A stretch of 64,000 nucleotides of DNA from Rhizobium sp. LC145. GTDB lineage: Bacteria; Pseudomonadota; Alphaproteobacteria; Rhizobiales; Rhizobiaceae. Positions 27,549 through 36,898 of the stretch are shown here, one piece after another (positions within the stretch are counted from its first letter, which is position 1; every line of letters begins with the position of its first letter). The stretch covers positions 558,001-622,000 of the forward strand of contig NZ_LBHV01000001.1 in the NCBI RefSeq assembly GCF_001005825.1, in the 5' to 3' direction. Position numbers and translations under genes: made by a program. A model generated the notes under the pieces. It saw only the letters and a program-made list of their open reading frames with translations, searched no databases and was not told where the DNA came from.

Positions 27549-28109
27549 CTAGACGACCTCAGCCACCCTCGCCTCGAGCCGCCGAAGCAGCAATCCGAGC
27601 TCCGGAGGCGGCTTCTTCTCCACGCGCCGATAATCGCTGCCGTCCCGCTTGCGGGTGACGAGGCCGAGGTCGAAGAGATCCCGGCGCAGCAGCGCGGCAT
27701 CACCGAACAGATGCAGCGTGTTCAGGAACTCGCTGATCTCACGCTCAGTGAAGATCGGTTCCGCGGGAATTTTCGACCAGAGAAACCAGAGGCAAAGCTC
27801 CTGTTGAGACCGTTTGGTCGGCCAGCGGGTTATGCAGCCTTCCCGATCGAAGACGCGGAGGGTTTTCAGCACGCGCGCCTCGTCGGGCGCCGGCGGAGCC
27901 TCCGACGTCACGTTCCACTCCTGCAGAGCTTCGGCTGTCTTTCTGGTGGCGCGAAAATGCTGGAAATTGCGGAAGCCCGCAGCGCGGGTCAGCAGATTGA
28001 GCATCTCCACATGGCTCGGCTTGCGCTCGAGCTTGTCGATCTCACCGCGAACGGATTTGGCGAAGGCCGAAAGGTCGGCGATCTCCATGGAAAAGATGGA
28101 TCTCGGCAT
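27549..28109 (-). CDS. DUF2087 domain-containing protein
   Basis: A protein of 186 residues. The C-terminal half fits DUF2087: a conserved REGCITRWPTKRSQQELCLWFL, then TEREISEFLNTLHLFGDAALLRRDLFDLGLVTR and DGSDYRRVE. The N-terminal half (about 1-75) is helical and unassigned. The domain occurs in putative regulators but no DNA-binding role is proven. It converges on the PhzF gene with ten bases between the stops. Confidence 0.78.
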   Translation of the reverse strand: MPRSIFSMEIADLSAFAKSVRGEIDKLERKPSHVEMLNLLTRAAGFRNFQHFRATRKTAEALQEWNVTSEAPPAPDEARVLKTLRVFDREGCITRWPTKRSQQELCLWFLWSKIPAEPIFTEREISEFLNTLHLFGDAALLRRDLFDLGLVTRKRDGSDYRRVEKKPPPELGLLLRRLEARVAEVV

Positions 28110-28322
28110 GTCTTATCCTCGAACGTGCCGTTCCCTGGAAAAGGTGTCTGTGGTCGCCGGCTTCCGACTTCGGCACGGGATAAGTGCTGATCATCTTCAA
28201 TGGAGCATGGCAGGTTTAGCTTCCCTTTCGGGACGGCGACGCCTCGGTGAACTGCAGACCGTGGCGCGCTTATAGCAAGCGGAGGGAGACCGGTCAAATC
28301 GGAGGCTAGCGGCGCCGATGCC

Positions 28323-29294
28323 CTATTCGGCAGCGGCCAGCATGCCTTTCCCGGCCTCCAGAATCGCCGTGAAATCCGCATGGTTGGGACATGCGGAAAG
28401 CCGTTTGCGGAAGGAGTCAATCAGCCAGCCTGCCGCGGGTCCGGGCGGATTGGAGGCCTTGCGGAGAGCGTAAAGCGGATATTCGCCCTGTTCGTAGGCA
28501 TCGAGCTTCAAGGCCACGAGCTTGCCTTTCAGGATGTCCTTCCTGACCAATGAGGCCGGCAGACCACCCCAGCCAAGACCGCCCCTTATGAGCTGGTGCT
28601 TGGTGGCGATGTCGCTGACGCGCCAGGTCCTGTAGGAGAGCACGTTGAAATCGCGCCCGCTCGTCAGACCGGATGCGTCCGTCACGACGAGCTGCACTTC
28701 CTCACGCACATCCGCAAGCGTCAGGGGCCGCTCGATTAGCCCCAACGGATGATCGGCGGAGGCCACCGGCAACATGAAGGAATGGCCGATCTTTTCCGCG
28801 GTGACGGAATCATCCTGCTTCAAAAGCGCGCCGCCGATACCCACATCCGCCTTGCCGTCGATCACCATCCCCATCACCATGCCGAGCTCGCCGACATTGA
28901 GATTGAGCGAAACGGCGGGAAATTTTTCGCGGAAGCCGCGCAGCGTCGCAACCACCGCTTCTGACGGCACCATGATGCTGATGGCCAGCGAGACCTGCGC
29001 CTCCAGCCCCTGCTTGATGCTCTTGGCGCGGGCGCGCATGACCTGCAGGTCGGCCACGATGCGGCGCGCATCCGTCAGCATGGCCTTGCCGGCTTCCGTC
29101 AGTTTCGGCTGGCGCGCGCCGCCGCGCTCGAACAGCGGCACTTCGAGCTGCGCCTCGAGATTGGAGATGGTATAGCTCACCACCGATTGCGCGCGGTTGA
29201 GCTGGCGCGAGGCGGCGGAAAAACTGCCGGTTTCGGCAACGGCCAGGAACACCTGCAGCTGGTCGAGGGTCGGATTGGCATCCATCGGCATCAT
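28323..29294 (-). CDS. LysR-family regulator, divergent from azoreductase
   Basis: A protein of 323 residues with an N-terminal LysR helix-turn-helix (LQVFLAVAETGSFSAASRQLNRAQSVVSYTISNLE) and a substrate-binding domain. Translation may begin at 29294, 29291 or 29285 (three in-frame ATGs); no clear ribosome site is seen. Divergent placement from azoR, with TCGAT repeats between, implies control of that gene, a common arrangement for quinone/azo stress. Confidence 0.92.
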   Translation of the reverse strand: MMPMDANPTLDQLQVFLAVAETGSFSAASRQLNRAQSVVSYTISNLEAQLEVPLFERGGARQPKLTEAGKAMLTDARRIVADLQVMRARAKSIKQGLEAQVSLAISIMVPSEAVVATLRGFREKFPAVSLNLNVGELGMVMGMVIDGKADVGIGGALLKQDDSVTAEKIGHSFMLPVASADHPLGLIERPLTLADVREEVQLVVTDASGLTSGRDFNVLSYRTWRVSDIATKHQLIRGGLGWGGLPASLVRKDILKGKLVALKLDAYEQGEYPLYALRKASNPPGPAAGWLIDSFRKRLSACPNHADFTAILEAGKGMLAAAE

Positions 29295-29297
29295 CCA

Positions 29298-29340
29298 AAC
29301 TATCGATAAAAGACTTCGATATTATCACAGTTTTCTCGAT
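29298..29340. promoter_or_regulatory. LysR-type binding region between regulator and azoR
   Basis: CTATCGA (29298-29304) is mirrored by TCGATAG (29334-29340), with a third TCGATA at 29314-29319 between them. The region is AT-rich relative to its neighbours and sits directly upstream of the LysR start, as expected for LysR regulatory and activation sites. Confidence 0.5.
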
Positions 29341-29424
29341 AGCAGTCCACACCTATCTTCCTGATCGAAGCAACGGGGCAACGCCTCGTTCACCACTCTC
29401 AAGACTTCAGGCAAGGAAGAAAAC

Positions 29425-30042
29425 ATGTCCTCCATTCTGCTCGTCACCTCCAGCCCGCGCGGCGACGAATCGCTTTCCAGCAAGGTCGCGATCGACCTTG
29501 CCAATACGCTCAGCGCCAAGGGCAACGGCACCTCCGTCATCCACCGCGATCTCGGTGCCAACCCGATCCCGCATCTCGACACGGTGACCACGTCCGCCAT
29601 CCGCAAGCCCGCCGAGGCCCGTAACGCCGAGGAAGCCGCTGCCGCCGAATATTCCGACAAGCTCGTGGACGAGCTCATGGCGGCCGATACGGTCGTCATC
29701 GCCACCGGCCTCATCAACTTCAACATCTACTCCACGCTGAAAAGCTGGATCGACAACGTGGCCCGCGCCGGCCTTACCTTCCGCTACACCGAAAACGGCC
29801 CGATCGGCCTTGCCTCCGGCAAGAAGGTCTATGTCGTTCTCTCTTCGGGCGGCGTCTATTCCGAAGGCCCGGCAGTCGGCATGAACCACGCCGTACCCTA
29901 TCTCAAGACGGTGCTCGGCTTCATGGGCATGACCGATATCGAAGTCATCTATGTCGAAGGCGTGGCCTTCGGTCCGGAAGCGGCCCAGAAGGCAATTGCC
30001 GCCGCACAGGCCCGCTCGGAAGAGCTGGCACTCGCCGCCTAA
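29425..30042 (+). CDS. azoR: FMN-dependent NADH-azoreductase
   Basis: A protein of 205 residues with a flavodoxin-like fold. It begins SSILLVTSSPRGDESLSSK, the FMN phosphate loop of AzoR, and has GLINFNIYSTLKSWIDNVARAGLTFRY, the conserved dimer/active-site region. It reduces quinones and azo compounds with NADH. A long bidirectional terminator hairpin follows 24 bases after the stop. Confidence 0.92.
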   Translation: MSSILLVTSSPRGDESLSSKVAIDLANTLSAKGNGTSVIHRDLGANPIPHLDTVTTSAIRKPAEARNAEEAAAAEYSDKLVDELMAADTVVIATGLINFNIYSTLKSWIDNVARAGLTFRYTENGPIGLASGKKVYVVLSSGGVYSEGPAVGMNHAVPYLKTVLGFMGMTDIEVIYVEGVAFGPEAAQKAIAAAQARSEELALAA

Positions 30043-30066
30043 CCACCACACCCTGCCCCGCCCAAG

Positions 30067-30108
30067 CCAATAACGGCCGTGGACCTCGTCCCGGCCGTTA
30101 TTGGTTTT
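30067..30108. terminator. bidirectional terminator between azoR and the HlyU-like gene
   Basis: CCAATAACGGCCG and CGGCCGTTATTGG form a perfect 13-base stem around a 12-base loop, followed by TTTT on the plus strand. It serves the two convergent genes. Confidence 0.8.
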
Positions 30109-30126
30109 GAAAAACTGGAAGCCGGT

Positions 30127-30450
30127 TTAAGCGGAGCGGGATTTCTCGCCGTCGGCAAACAGCGAAACGCCGTTCTGGTCGATGATCTGCTGGGCCTTGC
30201 GGACGGTGAACTCGACCGCATCGTCCATCGAGGTGAAGACATCGGCACGAACGAAGTGCCTGACCAGCACCTCGCCGTTCACTTCCTTCTCGATGCGGCC
30301 CGCCAGCCGGTACTGGTTGCCTTCGCGGATCGGCGTCGCATGGATGGTGCAGTCACCATAGGCCTGCGGCTCGGCGGCGGAGGTTGCGGAAGCGGCATCC
30401 TTGGAGCCGCCCGAGAACATCGACAGGAGATTGGACAGGAATGAAGCCAT
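30127..30450 (-). CDS. HlyU-family protein
   Basis: A protein of 107 residues matching the HlyU (PF10115-type) family: YGDCTIHATPIREGNQYRLAGRIEKEV followed by HFVRADVFTSMDDAVEFTVRKAQQIIDQNG. The family is annotated as transcriptional regulator by one member, but this small rhizobial form lacks a visible helix-turn-helix, so regulation is not shown. It is divergent from the GDPD gene. Confidence 0.8.
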   Translation of the reverse strand: MASFLSNLLSMFSGGSKDAASATSAAEPQAYGDCTIHATPIREGNQYRLAGRIEKEVNGEVLVRHFVRADVFTSMDDAVEFTVRKAQQIIDQNGVSLFADGEKSRSA

Positions 30451-30559
30451 GGCGGCTGCCTAACACATTCCAGGCGATGCCGGAAGTGCGTTCATCCCGG
30501 AAAAGTCGCAATCGGATTCGACGAAGGTTGTGCTCTCCCCAACCTGATTCGGAGCCTCC

Positions 30560-31579
30560 ATGAAGTGGAAAGTCATCCTCGCCGTGCCTGCCGTCGCCGC
30601 GCTGGCGCTCTGGGCCGGCAATACCTCGGTGTTTTCGCGGTTTCCGGAAGACGAGCCGCTCAGGCTGATCGCGCATCGCGGCCAGCACCAACTCTTCGAC
30701 CGCACCGATCTCGCGAGCGACACCTGCACGGCGAGCCGCATGCTGCCGCCGACGCATGGCTTCCTTGAAAACACCATTCCCTCCATGCGCGCGGCTTTCG
30801 AGGCGGGCGCGGACGTGGTGGAACTGGACGTGCATCTGACGCCGGACAAGCAATTCGCCGTCTTCCACGACTGGACGCTCGACTGCCGCACCAACGGCAC
30901 CGGCGTGACCGAGGAGACGCCGATGGCCAAACTGAAGGCGCTGGACATCGGCTACGGCTACACGGCCGATGGCGGCGCGACCTTTCCCTTTCGCGGCCAG
31001 GGCATCGGCCTGATGCCGACGCTGCCGGAGGTTTTCCAGGCGCTTCCCGAAAATCGCTTTCTCGTCAACTTCAAGAGCCGCCGCACCGAGGAAGGCGAAG
31101 CGCTCGCCGCCATGCTTTCCGCCGAGCCGGCATTCCGACAGGCAGTCTTCGGCGTCTATGGCGGCGGCGAGCCGACCGAAAGAACGGTTGCGCTGGTCGA
31201 AAACATGGCCGGCTTTTCCAACCGCAGCGCCAAATCCTGCCTTCTCAACTATCTCGCGCTCGGCTGGAGCGGCCATGTGCCGGAAGACTGCCGCAACACG
31301 CTGGTCGCCGTGCCCGCCAATTACGCCTTCCTTCTCTGGGGATGGCCGGAGCGATTCTATACACGCATGCAGGCGGCCGGTTCCGACGTCATATTGATGG
31401 GACCGTATGAGGCAGGCGATGCGGGCACTTCCGGCATCGACGATGCGGAAAGCTGGGATCTTGTGCCGGCCGGCTTTCCCGGCCTCGTCTGGACGAACCG
31501 GATCGAGGCCGCGCGCCCGGAAGTCGAGCGCCGTGGCTTCTGTGCCCTCTCCGCCCCGCCGGCGATCTGCGCACGCTGA
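30560..31579 (+). CDS. glycerophosphodiester phosphodiesterase family protein
   Basis: A protein of 339 residues with an N-terminal hydrophobic anchor or signal (about 4-18). The GDPD core has LIAHRGQHQ, ENTIPSMRAAFEAGADVVELDVHLT and FAVFHDWTLD, giving the catalytic His pair and metal ligands. An insertion rich in Asp/Thr (about 45-65) sits between HRG and ENT. It may release glycerol-3-phosphate outside the cytoplasmic membrane. GGAG lies directly before the ATG. Confidence 0.87.
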   Translation: MKWKVILAVPAVAALALWAGNTSVFSRFPEDEPLRLIAHRGQHQLFDRTDLASDTCTASRMLPPTHGFLENTIPSMRAAFEAGADVVELDVHLTPDKQFAVFHDWTLDCRTNGTGVTEETPMAKLKALDIGYGYTADGGATFPFRGQGIGLMPTLPEVFQALPENRFLVNFKSRRTEEGEALAAMLSAEPAFRQAVFGVYGGGEPTERTVALVENMAGFSNRSAKSCLLNYLALGWSGHVPEDCRNTLVAVPANYAFLLWGWPERFYTRMQAAGSDVILMGPYEAGDAGTSGIDDAESWDLVPAGFPGLVWTNRIEAARPEVERRGFCALSAPPAICAR

Positions 31580-31582
31580 TGT

Positions 31583-32833
31583 TCAGATAATGAAGCTTGC
31601 GAGGAGATCGTTCTCGGTGATGTCCTCGTAGCCCATGCCGGCGGCCTCGAGACGCTCGATCAGGGCGGAGAAGTTCTCCGGCTGCGACGTTTCGATGCCG
31701 ATCAGGATCGAGCCGAAATTGCGCGCCGATTTCTTCAGGTATTCGAAGCGGGAGATATCGTCCTCCGGTCCGAGCAGGTTGAGGAAATCGCGCAGCGCGC
31801 CGGGACGCTGGGGCATGCGGAGAACGAAGTATTTCTTCACGCCCGCATAGCGCATGGCGCGTTCTTTGACGTCCGGCAGGCGTTCGAAGTCGAAATTGCC
31901 GCCCGAAACCACGCAGACGACCGTCTTGCCCTCGAGCCGCTCCGCCCCGAGCGCCTCCAGCGCCGTGATGGAGAGCGCGCCCGCCGGTTCCAGCACCACG
32001 CCTTCCACGTTCAGCATCTCGCTGATCGTCACGCAGATGGCGTTTTCCGGAAGAAGCAGCACCTGATCCGGTGAAAATTCCTTGAGCGCTTCGAAGTTGA
32101 GGTCGCCGATCCGCGCCACGGCCGCGCCGTCCACGAAATTGTCGACCTTGGCGAGCGTCACGGGCTCCTTCGCCTCCAGGCTCTTCTTCAGGCTCGGCGC
32201 TCCCGCCGGCTCGGTGAAGACGAAACCTTCCGGAGCGACGATGTCCTTCAGATAACCCGTCATGCCGGAGGAAAGCCCTCCTCCCCCGACTGGCATGACG
32301 ACGAGATCGGGCACCGTGCCCTGCGGAAGCTGGTCGATGATTTCAGCCGCGACGGTCGCCTGGCCTTCGATGATGTCGAGATCGTCGAAGGGCGGCACCA
32401 TGAGGCCGGCAACCTCTTCCACATGCGCGCGCGCTGCCGCATAGCATTGGTCGAAGATATCGCCGACGAGGCGGATGGTGATGAACTCGCCGCCGAAGAT
32501 GCGCGTCTTGTCGATCTTCTGCTGCGGCGTGGTGACCGGCATGAAGACGACGCCTGGCACCTGGAAATGTCGGCAGACGAAGGCGAATCCCTGCGCATGG
32601 TTGCCCGCCGAGGCGCAAACGAAGGTCTTGTCCGTGGCCCCGCCGGCGATCACCTTGCGGAAGAAATTGAAGGCTCCGCGTATCTTGTAGGAGCGCACCG
32701 GCGAAAGATCCTCGCGCTTCAACCAGATCTCGGCCCCGTAGCGGCGGCTGAGATGCTCATTCAATTGGAGGGGCGTTTCGGCAAATATCTCCCGCAGCGC
32801 CATCCTCGCTTCATCCACATCCGATCTGTTCAC
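31583..32833 (-). CDS. ilvA: threonine ammonia-lyase (threonine dehydratase)
   Basis: A protein of 416 residues. The PLP lysine is Lys50 in SPVRSYKIRGAFNFF; the phosphate loop is PVGGGGLSSG; a C-terminal ACT-like domain (about 335-416, RPGALRDFLN...) is present. It makes 2-oxobutyrate for isoleucine. The GTG start at 32833 (MNRSDVDEARMALREIF) aligns best with the usual N-terminus; the frame runs 31 codons further upstream to a GTG at 32926. Its stop is three bases from that of the convergent GDPD gene. Confidence 0.9.
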   Translation of the reverse strand: MNRSDVDEARMALREIFAETPLQLNEHLSRRYGAEIWLKREDLSPVRSYKIRGAFNFFRKVIAGGATDKTFVCASAGNHAQGFAFVCRHFQVPGVVFMPVTTPQQKIDKTRIFGGEFITIRLVGDIFDQCYAAARAHVEEVAGLMVPPFDDLDIIEGQATVAAEIIDQLPQGTVPDLVVMPVGGGGLSSGMTGYLKDIVAPEGFVFTEPAGAPSLKKSLEAKEPVTLAKVDNFVDGAAVARIGDLNFEALKEFSPDQVLLLPENAICVTISEMLNVEGVVLEPAGALSITALEALGAERLEGKTVVCVVSGGNFDFERLPDVKERAMRYAGVKKYFVLRMPQRPGALRDFLNLLGPEDDISRFEYLKKSARNFGSILIGIETSQPENFSALIERLEAAGMGYEDITENDLLASFII

Positions 32834-32944
32834 GCTCGTCGATCCATTGAAATCCTTAGACGGTCCCGCTATGCCATAGGCAATCGGGAGAGACAAAGCT
32901 TCTTTCCACGGCGACGGCATCGGCACGAAACGCGGGATCTCTTC

Positions 32945-34405
32945 TTGAACGGCAGTCTTCTCCGGCCCACCGTCTATATTGCGGCCCTATGCGGGCTCTA
33001 TCTTTCCATCGCCATGTTCCTGCCGGCGATGTTCGATCTCTATTACGGCCACGATGACTGGCAGGTCTTTGCGCTTTCCGGGCTGATGGTCGGCGGATTT
33101 TCGGCGGCCGCGGCGCTCGCAACGCGCGGACCGCCGCCGGTGTTCAACAAACGCTTCGGCTTCCTGCTCGTCAACGTGCTGTGGCTGGTCTTCTCCATCG
33201 TCGGAGCCATTCCCCTCTATCTCGCGGAATACAAGACGACCTTCGCGCAGGCACTGTTCGAATCGGTCTCGGGTATCACGACGACCGGTTCGACCATCAT
33301 CGTTGGACTCGACGATCTGCCGCCCGGCATTCTTTTGTGGCGTTCACTGCTGACCTGGCTCGGCGGCATCGGCATCGTCGGCCTCGGCCTCTTCATCCTG
33401 CCGTTTCTTCGGGTCGGCGGCATGTCGATCTTCAAGCTCGAATCATCGGAGACCTCCAACGAGAAGCCCTTCGCACGGCTTGCGAGCTTCACCCGCGCCT
33501 TCCTCGCAGTCTACGTGCTTCTGACGATCTCCTGTGCGGTTGCCTACGACTTTGCCGGGATGAGCCGTTTCGACGCGCTGAACCATGCCATGTCGACAAT
33601 CGCGACGGCCGGGTTTTCGACGCATGACGCTTCGTTCGGCTATTTCAAAGACAACACTGCGATTCTCGTCATCGGCACGATTTTCCTGGCGATCTGCAGC
33701 CTGCCTTTCTCGGTCATCATCCTTCTGGCGGTGCGCGGAAGGCTGGAGACCCTGCGCGATCCGCAGATCGTGGTCTTCCTCGGATATCTCGTCGCCATCT
33801 CGGTGGCGGTCGGCGTCTACCACCATCTCAATAACGGCGTAGAGCTGGATGACGCCCTCATCCATGCGTTCTTCAACATCACCTCCATTCTCTCCACCGG
33901 CGGTTTCTCCAGCGACGATTATACGCTCTGGGGACCGTTTGCGGTGCTCGCGGCTTTCTTCGCGACCTTCATGGGCGGATGTTCCGGCTCGACGGCCGGT
34001 GGCATCAAGGCCTACCGTTTCGTCATCATCTTCAACGTGGTGCGCGCGGGGCTTGCCAAGCTGATCTATCCGAACGCGGTCCATACCGTGCGCTACGGCA
34101 ACCTGACGGTGGATGCCGAAACGCAACGAGGCGTCTTCCTGTTCGTCAGCCTCTATCTCTTCCTGTGGGTGGCGGGCAGCGTCGCCATGGCGGCCCTCGG
34201 CTACGATATTCTCACATCGATGTCGGGCGTCATCACTGCGCTTTCGAATGTCGGCCCCGGCATCGGCCCGATCATCGGCCCGGTCGGTAATTTCTCCACC
34301 ATCAGCGATCCGGCGCTCTACCTGCTTTCGCTGATGATGCTGCTCGGCCGTCTCGAAATCCTCACCGTGCTCGTGCTGCTGACACCGGTCTTCTGGCGGC
34401 ATTGA
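32945..34405 (+). CDS. trkH: TrkH-family potassium uptake protein
   Basis: A protein of 486 residues with about ten membrane helices and four pore loops: ESVSGITTTGSTII, MSTIATAGFS, TSILSTGGFS and ALSNVGPGIG, each with the selectivity-filter glycine. The start is taken as TTG at 32945 (reading MNGSLLRPTVYIAALCG), since no ATG or GTG is placed correctly for a full first helix; this is the least certain point. No trkA is adjacent. It is divergent from ilvA. Confidence 0.88.
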   Translation: MNGSLLRPTVYIAALCGLYLSIAMFLPAMFDLYYGHDDWQVFALSGLMVGGFSAAAALATRGPPPVFNKRFGFLLVNVLWLVFSIVGAIPLYLAEYKTTFAQALFESVSGITTTGSTIIVGLDDLPPGILLWRSLLTWLGGIGIVGLGLFILPFLRVGGMSIFKLESSETSNEKPFARLASFTRAFLAVYVLLTISCAVAYDFAGMSRFDALNHAMSTIATAGFSTHDASFGYFKDNTAILVIGTIFLAICSLPFSVIILLAVRGRLETLRDPQIVVFLGYLVAISVAVGVYHHLNNGVELDDALIHAFFNITSILSTGGFSSDDYTLWGPFAVLAAFFATFMGGCSGSTAGGIKAYRFVIIFNVVRAGLAKLIYPNAVHTVRYGNLTVDAETQRGVFLFVSLYLFLWVAGSVAMAALGYDILTSMSGVITALSNVGPGIGPIIGPVGNFSTISDPALYLLSLMMLLGRLEILTVLVLLTPVFWRH

Positions 34406-34431
34406 GAGCTTTTAATATTCGGAGATGAGCC

Positions 34432-34516
34432 TGGTGCGGACGGCGGGGATCGAACCCGCACGGGCAAGCCCGAGGGATTTTAAGTCCCTTGCGTCTACCA
34501 GTTTCGCCACGTCCGC
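34432..34516 (-). tRNA. tRNA-Leu (anticodon UAA)
   Basis: On the minus strand the cloverleaf reads: acceptor GCGGACG pairing with CGTCCGC, D arm GGCGAAACTGGTAGACGC, anticodon arm AGGGA-CTTAAAA-TCCCT with anticodon TAA, a variable arm CGGGCTTGCCCG as in class II tRNAs, T arm GCGGGTTCGATCCCCGC and encoded ACCA at the 3' end. It reads UUA codons. Confidence 0.97.
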
Positions 34517-34966
34517 GAGGCGCGATTTCAATATCGTGACCGAATACGAAATGGAAGGGCCGCTTGCCGGAAAGATGTCGTTCGGCCAACTCCAGCCTCT
34601 GCGAGATTCGCCGAACGCGCAACGCTGCCGCCGCCCAAGGTCAGCTCAAGCCCCCGGATTCACTCCAGCTTGGCATCCACGACGAGCATACCTGCCCCAA
34701 AATGGTACGGAGCTGTGGAAATTTACCGATCGTTCACCATGTCCGTTGACATCTCTGGAACCAAACGGCCCGCCGCTACAACCTTCTCTTGCTGCGGGCT
34801 GCTGCTCCCCTCCGGCGTGGCCGCGGCAAGGGCTGGCGCGGGGATATCTTCGATCCCGAGACGCCGGCCCGCTTCAGCCCCCGCAAGCTTCGCGCAAGCC
34901 TCGCGAACAATAAGCGCCCTCTAAATTAGGCGGGCAGTTGTTTGCCGAGAATCATGAGGATTTCGA
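34517..34966. other. 450-base gap without a supported gene
   Basis: Several frames stay open on both strands but none has a ribosome site, recognisable protein or good start. The stretch upstream of the tRNA is less GC-rich than coding neighbours around 34680-34760. Nothing beyond the likely tRNA promoter area can be supported. Confidence 0.5.
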
Positions 34967-35083
34967 ATGCGGTATGATTGGACGGGCGTCAGGACGATGC
35001 GGATCAAACGGCTGAAGATCGCGGCCTTCTGCGTGTCGCTGACGGCGCTTGCCACCGTCCCCGCCTGGACATTCCTCTCCTGA
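34967..35083 (+). CDS. small membrane-type hypothetical protein (38 residues)
   Basis: MRYDWTGVRT is followed by a basic stretch MRIKRLK and a hydrophobic segment IAAFCVSLTALATVPAWTFL, giving one possible membrane helix with positive-inside topology. GAGGA lies ten to six bases before the ATG. A terminator-like hairpin follows 32 bases after the stop. Similar very short basic-hydrophobic proteins exist in Rhizobium genomes; function unknown. Confidence 0.5.
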   Translation: MRYDWTGVRTMRIKRLKIAAFCVSLTALATVPAWTFLS

Positions 35084-35114
35084 GTCTTCCATTTTGGGCT
35101 GAGCCAATCACGGC

Positions 35115-35147
35115 AAAGGGCGCGGCATCCACATGCCGCGTCCTTTT
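35115..35147. terminator. bidirectional terminator between the small protein and wrbA
   Basis: AAAGGGCGCGGCAT-ccac-ATGCCGCGTCCTTTT forms a long stem with one mismatched pair, with A and T tracts on either side; it can serve both convergent transcripts. Confidence 0.7.
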
Positions 35148-35169
35148 GATTCGAGTGCGATGAACGATT

Positions 35170-35769
35170 TCAGGCGGCGAGCTTGCCGGCGATCTTCGCC
35201 ACATGCGCGCCCTGATATCGCGCGGCTTCCAGCTCTATCTCCGAGGGCTGGCGGGAACCGTCACTGCCGGTAATGGTGCTCGCACCATAAGGCGAACCGC
35301 CCTTGATCTCATCCAGGCCCGACTGGCCGGCAAAGGAGTAAGGCAGGCCGACCACGACCAAACCCTGATGGAGCAGGGTCGGGATGAAGGTCAGGATGGT
35401 CGATTCCTGGCCGCCATGCTGGGTCGCGGACGAGGTGAAGACCGAGCCGACCTTGCCGACCAGCGCGCCCTTGGCCCATAGGCCGCCGGTCTGATCCCAG
35501 AAATTGCGCATCTGCGAGGCAACGGTGCCGAAACGGGTGCCGGCGCCGACGATGATCGCGTCGTAATTCGCCAGTTCGTCGACGGTGGCGATCGGCGCCT
35601 GCTGGTCGAGCTTGTAATGGGAGGCCTTGGCGACCTCTTCCGGGACGAGTTCGGGAACGCGCTTGACATCCACCTCGGCGCCCGCCGATCTGGCGCCTTC
35701 CGCCATGGCATATGCCATCTTCTCGATATGACCGTAGGCGGAATAATAAAGAACCAGAACCTTTGCCAT
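35170..35769 (-). CDS. wrbA: NAD(P)H:quinone oxidoreductase, WrbA type
   Basis: A protein of 199 residues of the flavodoxin-like WrbA family. FMN-binding loop [14 protein letters not shown] (about 5-18), the second loop [24 protein letters not shown] and the C-terminal [20 protein letters not shown] are all typical. It reduces quinones by two electrons to avoid radical formation. The ATG at 35769 has ACGGAGA upstream. Confidence 0.93.
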   Translation of the reverse strand: MAKVLVLYYSAYGHIEKMAYAMAEGARSAGAEVDVKRVPELVPEEVAKASHYKLDQQAPIATVDELANYDAIIVGAGTRFGTVASQMRNFWDQTGGLWAKGALVGKVGSVFTSSATQHGGQESTILTFIPTLLHQGLVVVGLPYSFAGQSGLDEIKGGSPYGASTITGSDGSRQPSEIELEAARYQGAHVAKIAGKLAA

Positions 35770-36002
35770 CACATGTCTCCGTTTTGTGTGGAATGCGTTT
35801 GGGATCTCGATGACGAGATGTAGCAAGTTCGCCGAATGCGGACAGCCCCGGCCCGCTCAACGCACCGTTCAATTTTTGACGACGTTTTCCGATGGACGGT
35901 CACAAAATCATGACTATCCGGCAATCTGCCGGTCTGGCGAAGGAAACCACTTCTGCGCCCGGCGATTTCGGCGTAGAGCATCATCCGACCACGGAGGACG
36001 CC

Positions 36003-36776
36003 ATGCCAGATACGCCTATCGTCACCGCCGCCATGCTTGCCATCGGCGACGAACTTCTTTCCGGTCGCACCAAGGACAAGAATATCGGCCACCTCGCCGA
36101 TGTGCTGACGCTTTCCGGCATCGACCTGAAGGAAGTGCGGATCGTTCCGGACGAGGAAGAGGCGATCGTCGAGGCGCTGAACGCGCTGCGCGGCCGGTAT
36201 GATTACGTCTTCACGTCCGGTGGCATCGGCCCGACCCATGACGACATCACGGCGGATGCGGTTTCCAAGGCGTTCGGCGTTCCCTGCATCTATGATCCCG
36301 AGGCCATGCGCCTACTCGCCGAGATGTACAGGCGCCGCGAAATGGAATTCACCGAGGCGCGCCAGCGCATGGCGCGCATGCCCGAGGGCGCCCGGCACAT
36401 TCCCAACCCGGTTTCGACCGCCCCCGGCTTCGTCATCGGCAATGTCCATGTGATGGCCGGCGTGCCGCAGGTCTTCCAGGCAATGATCGACAACGTGCTG
36501 CCAACGCTGAAATCGGGTACGAAGATGCTGAGCCGCGCCCTTCCCTGCCCCTATGGCGAGGGCGACATAGGCACGCCGCTTACGGCCGTGCAGAAGGCGC
36601 ATCCGCAGACGAACATCGGCTCCTACCCGAAATATGACGGGCAGCGCTTCTCGACGGAGATCGTCGTGCGCGCCCGCGACCAGGAGGCGCTGGATGCCGC
36701 CGCCAATGCGGTGGCGGACATGATCGCCGGCATAAAGGCCAGCAAGGCGCGCACCAACCCGACCGCGGACGCCTGA
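36003..36776 (+). CDS. CinA N-terminal/molybdopterin-binding (MoCF) domain protein
   Basis: A protein of 257 residues with the MoCF-biosynth fold: AIGDELLSGRTKDKNIGHLADVL and VFTSGGIGPTHDDITADAVS. It equals the N-terminal (COG1058) part of CinA without the C-terminal nicotinamide-nucleotide amidase, a common stand-alone form in rhizobia. COG1058 members have been linked to ADP-ribose or FAD-type pyrophosphatase activity; this is family knowledge. GGAGG precedes the ATG at 36003; the frame extends 37 codons upstream without support. Confidence 0.85.
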   Translation: MPDTPIVTAAMLAIGDELLSGRTKDKNIGHLADVLTLSGIDLKEVRIVPDEEEAIVEALNALRGRYDYVFTSGGIGPTHDDITADAVSKAFGVPCIYDPEAMRLLAEMYRRREMEFTEARQRMARMPEGARHIPNPVSTAPGFVIGNVHVMAGVPQVFQAMIDNVLPTLKSGTKMLSRALPCPYGEGDIGTPLTAVQKAHPQTNIGSYPKYDGQRFSTEIVVRARDQEALDAAANAVADMIAGIKASKARTNPTADA

Positions 36777-36898
36777 ACGACTGCGGCATTATCACCTCTT
36801 TGTTGCTGGCTGCTTGACCGGGAACAATGGGAGCCCCACGTTATCTTGAGATAGTCTTTGATCCCTTGGGGAAAGCCTGTCGCTGAGGAGATACCGCC

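Noticed and set aside
34425..34913. A plus-strand frame starting MSLVRTAGIEPARASPRDF
   Set aside because: Its first part is the antisense of tRNA-Leu, a widely propagated spurious annotation; the rest lacks any support.
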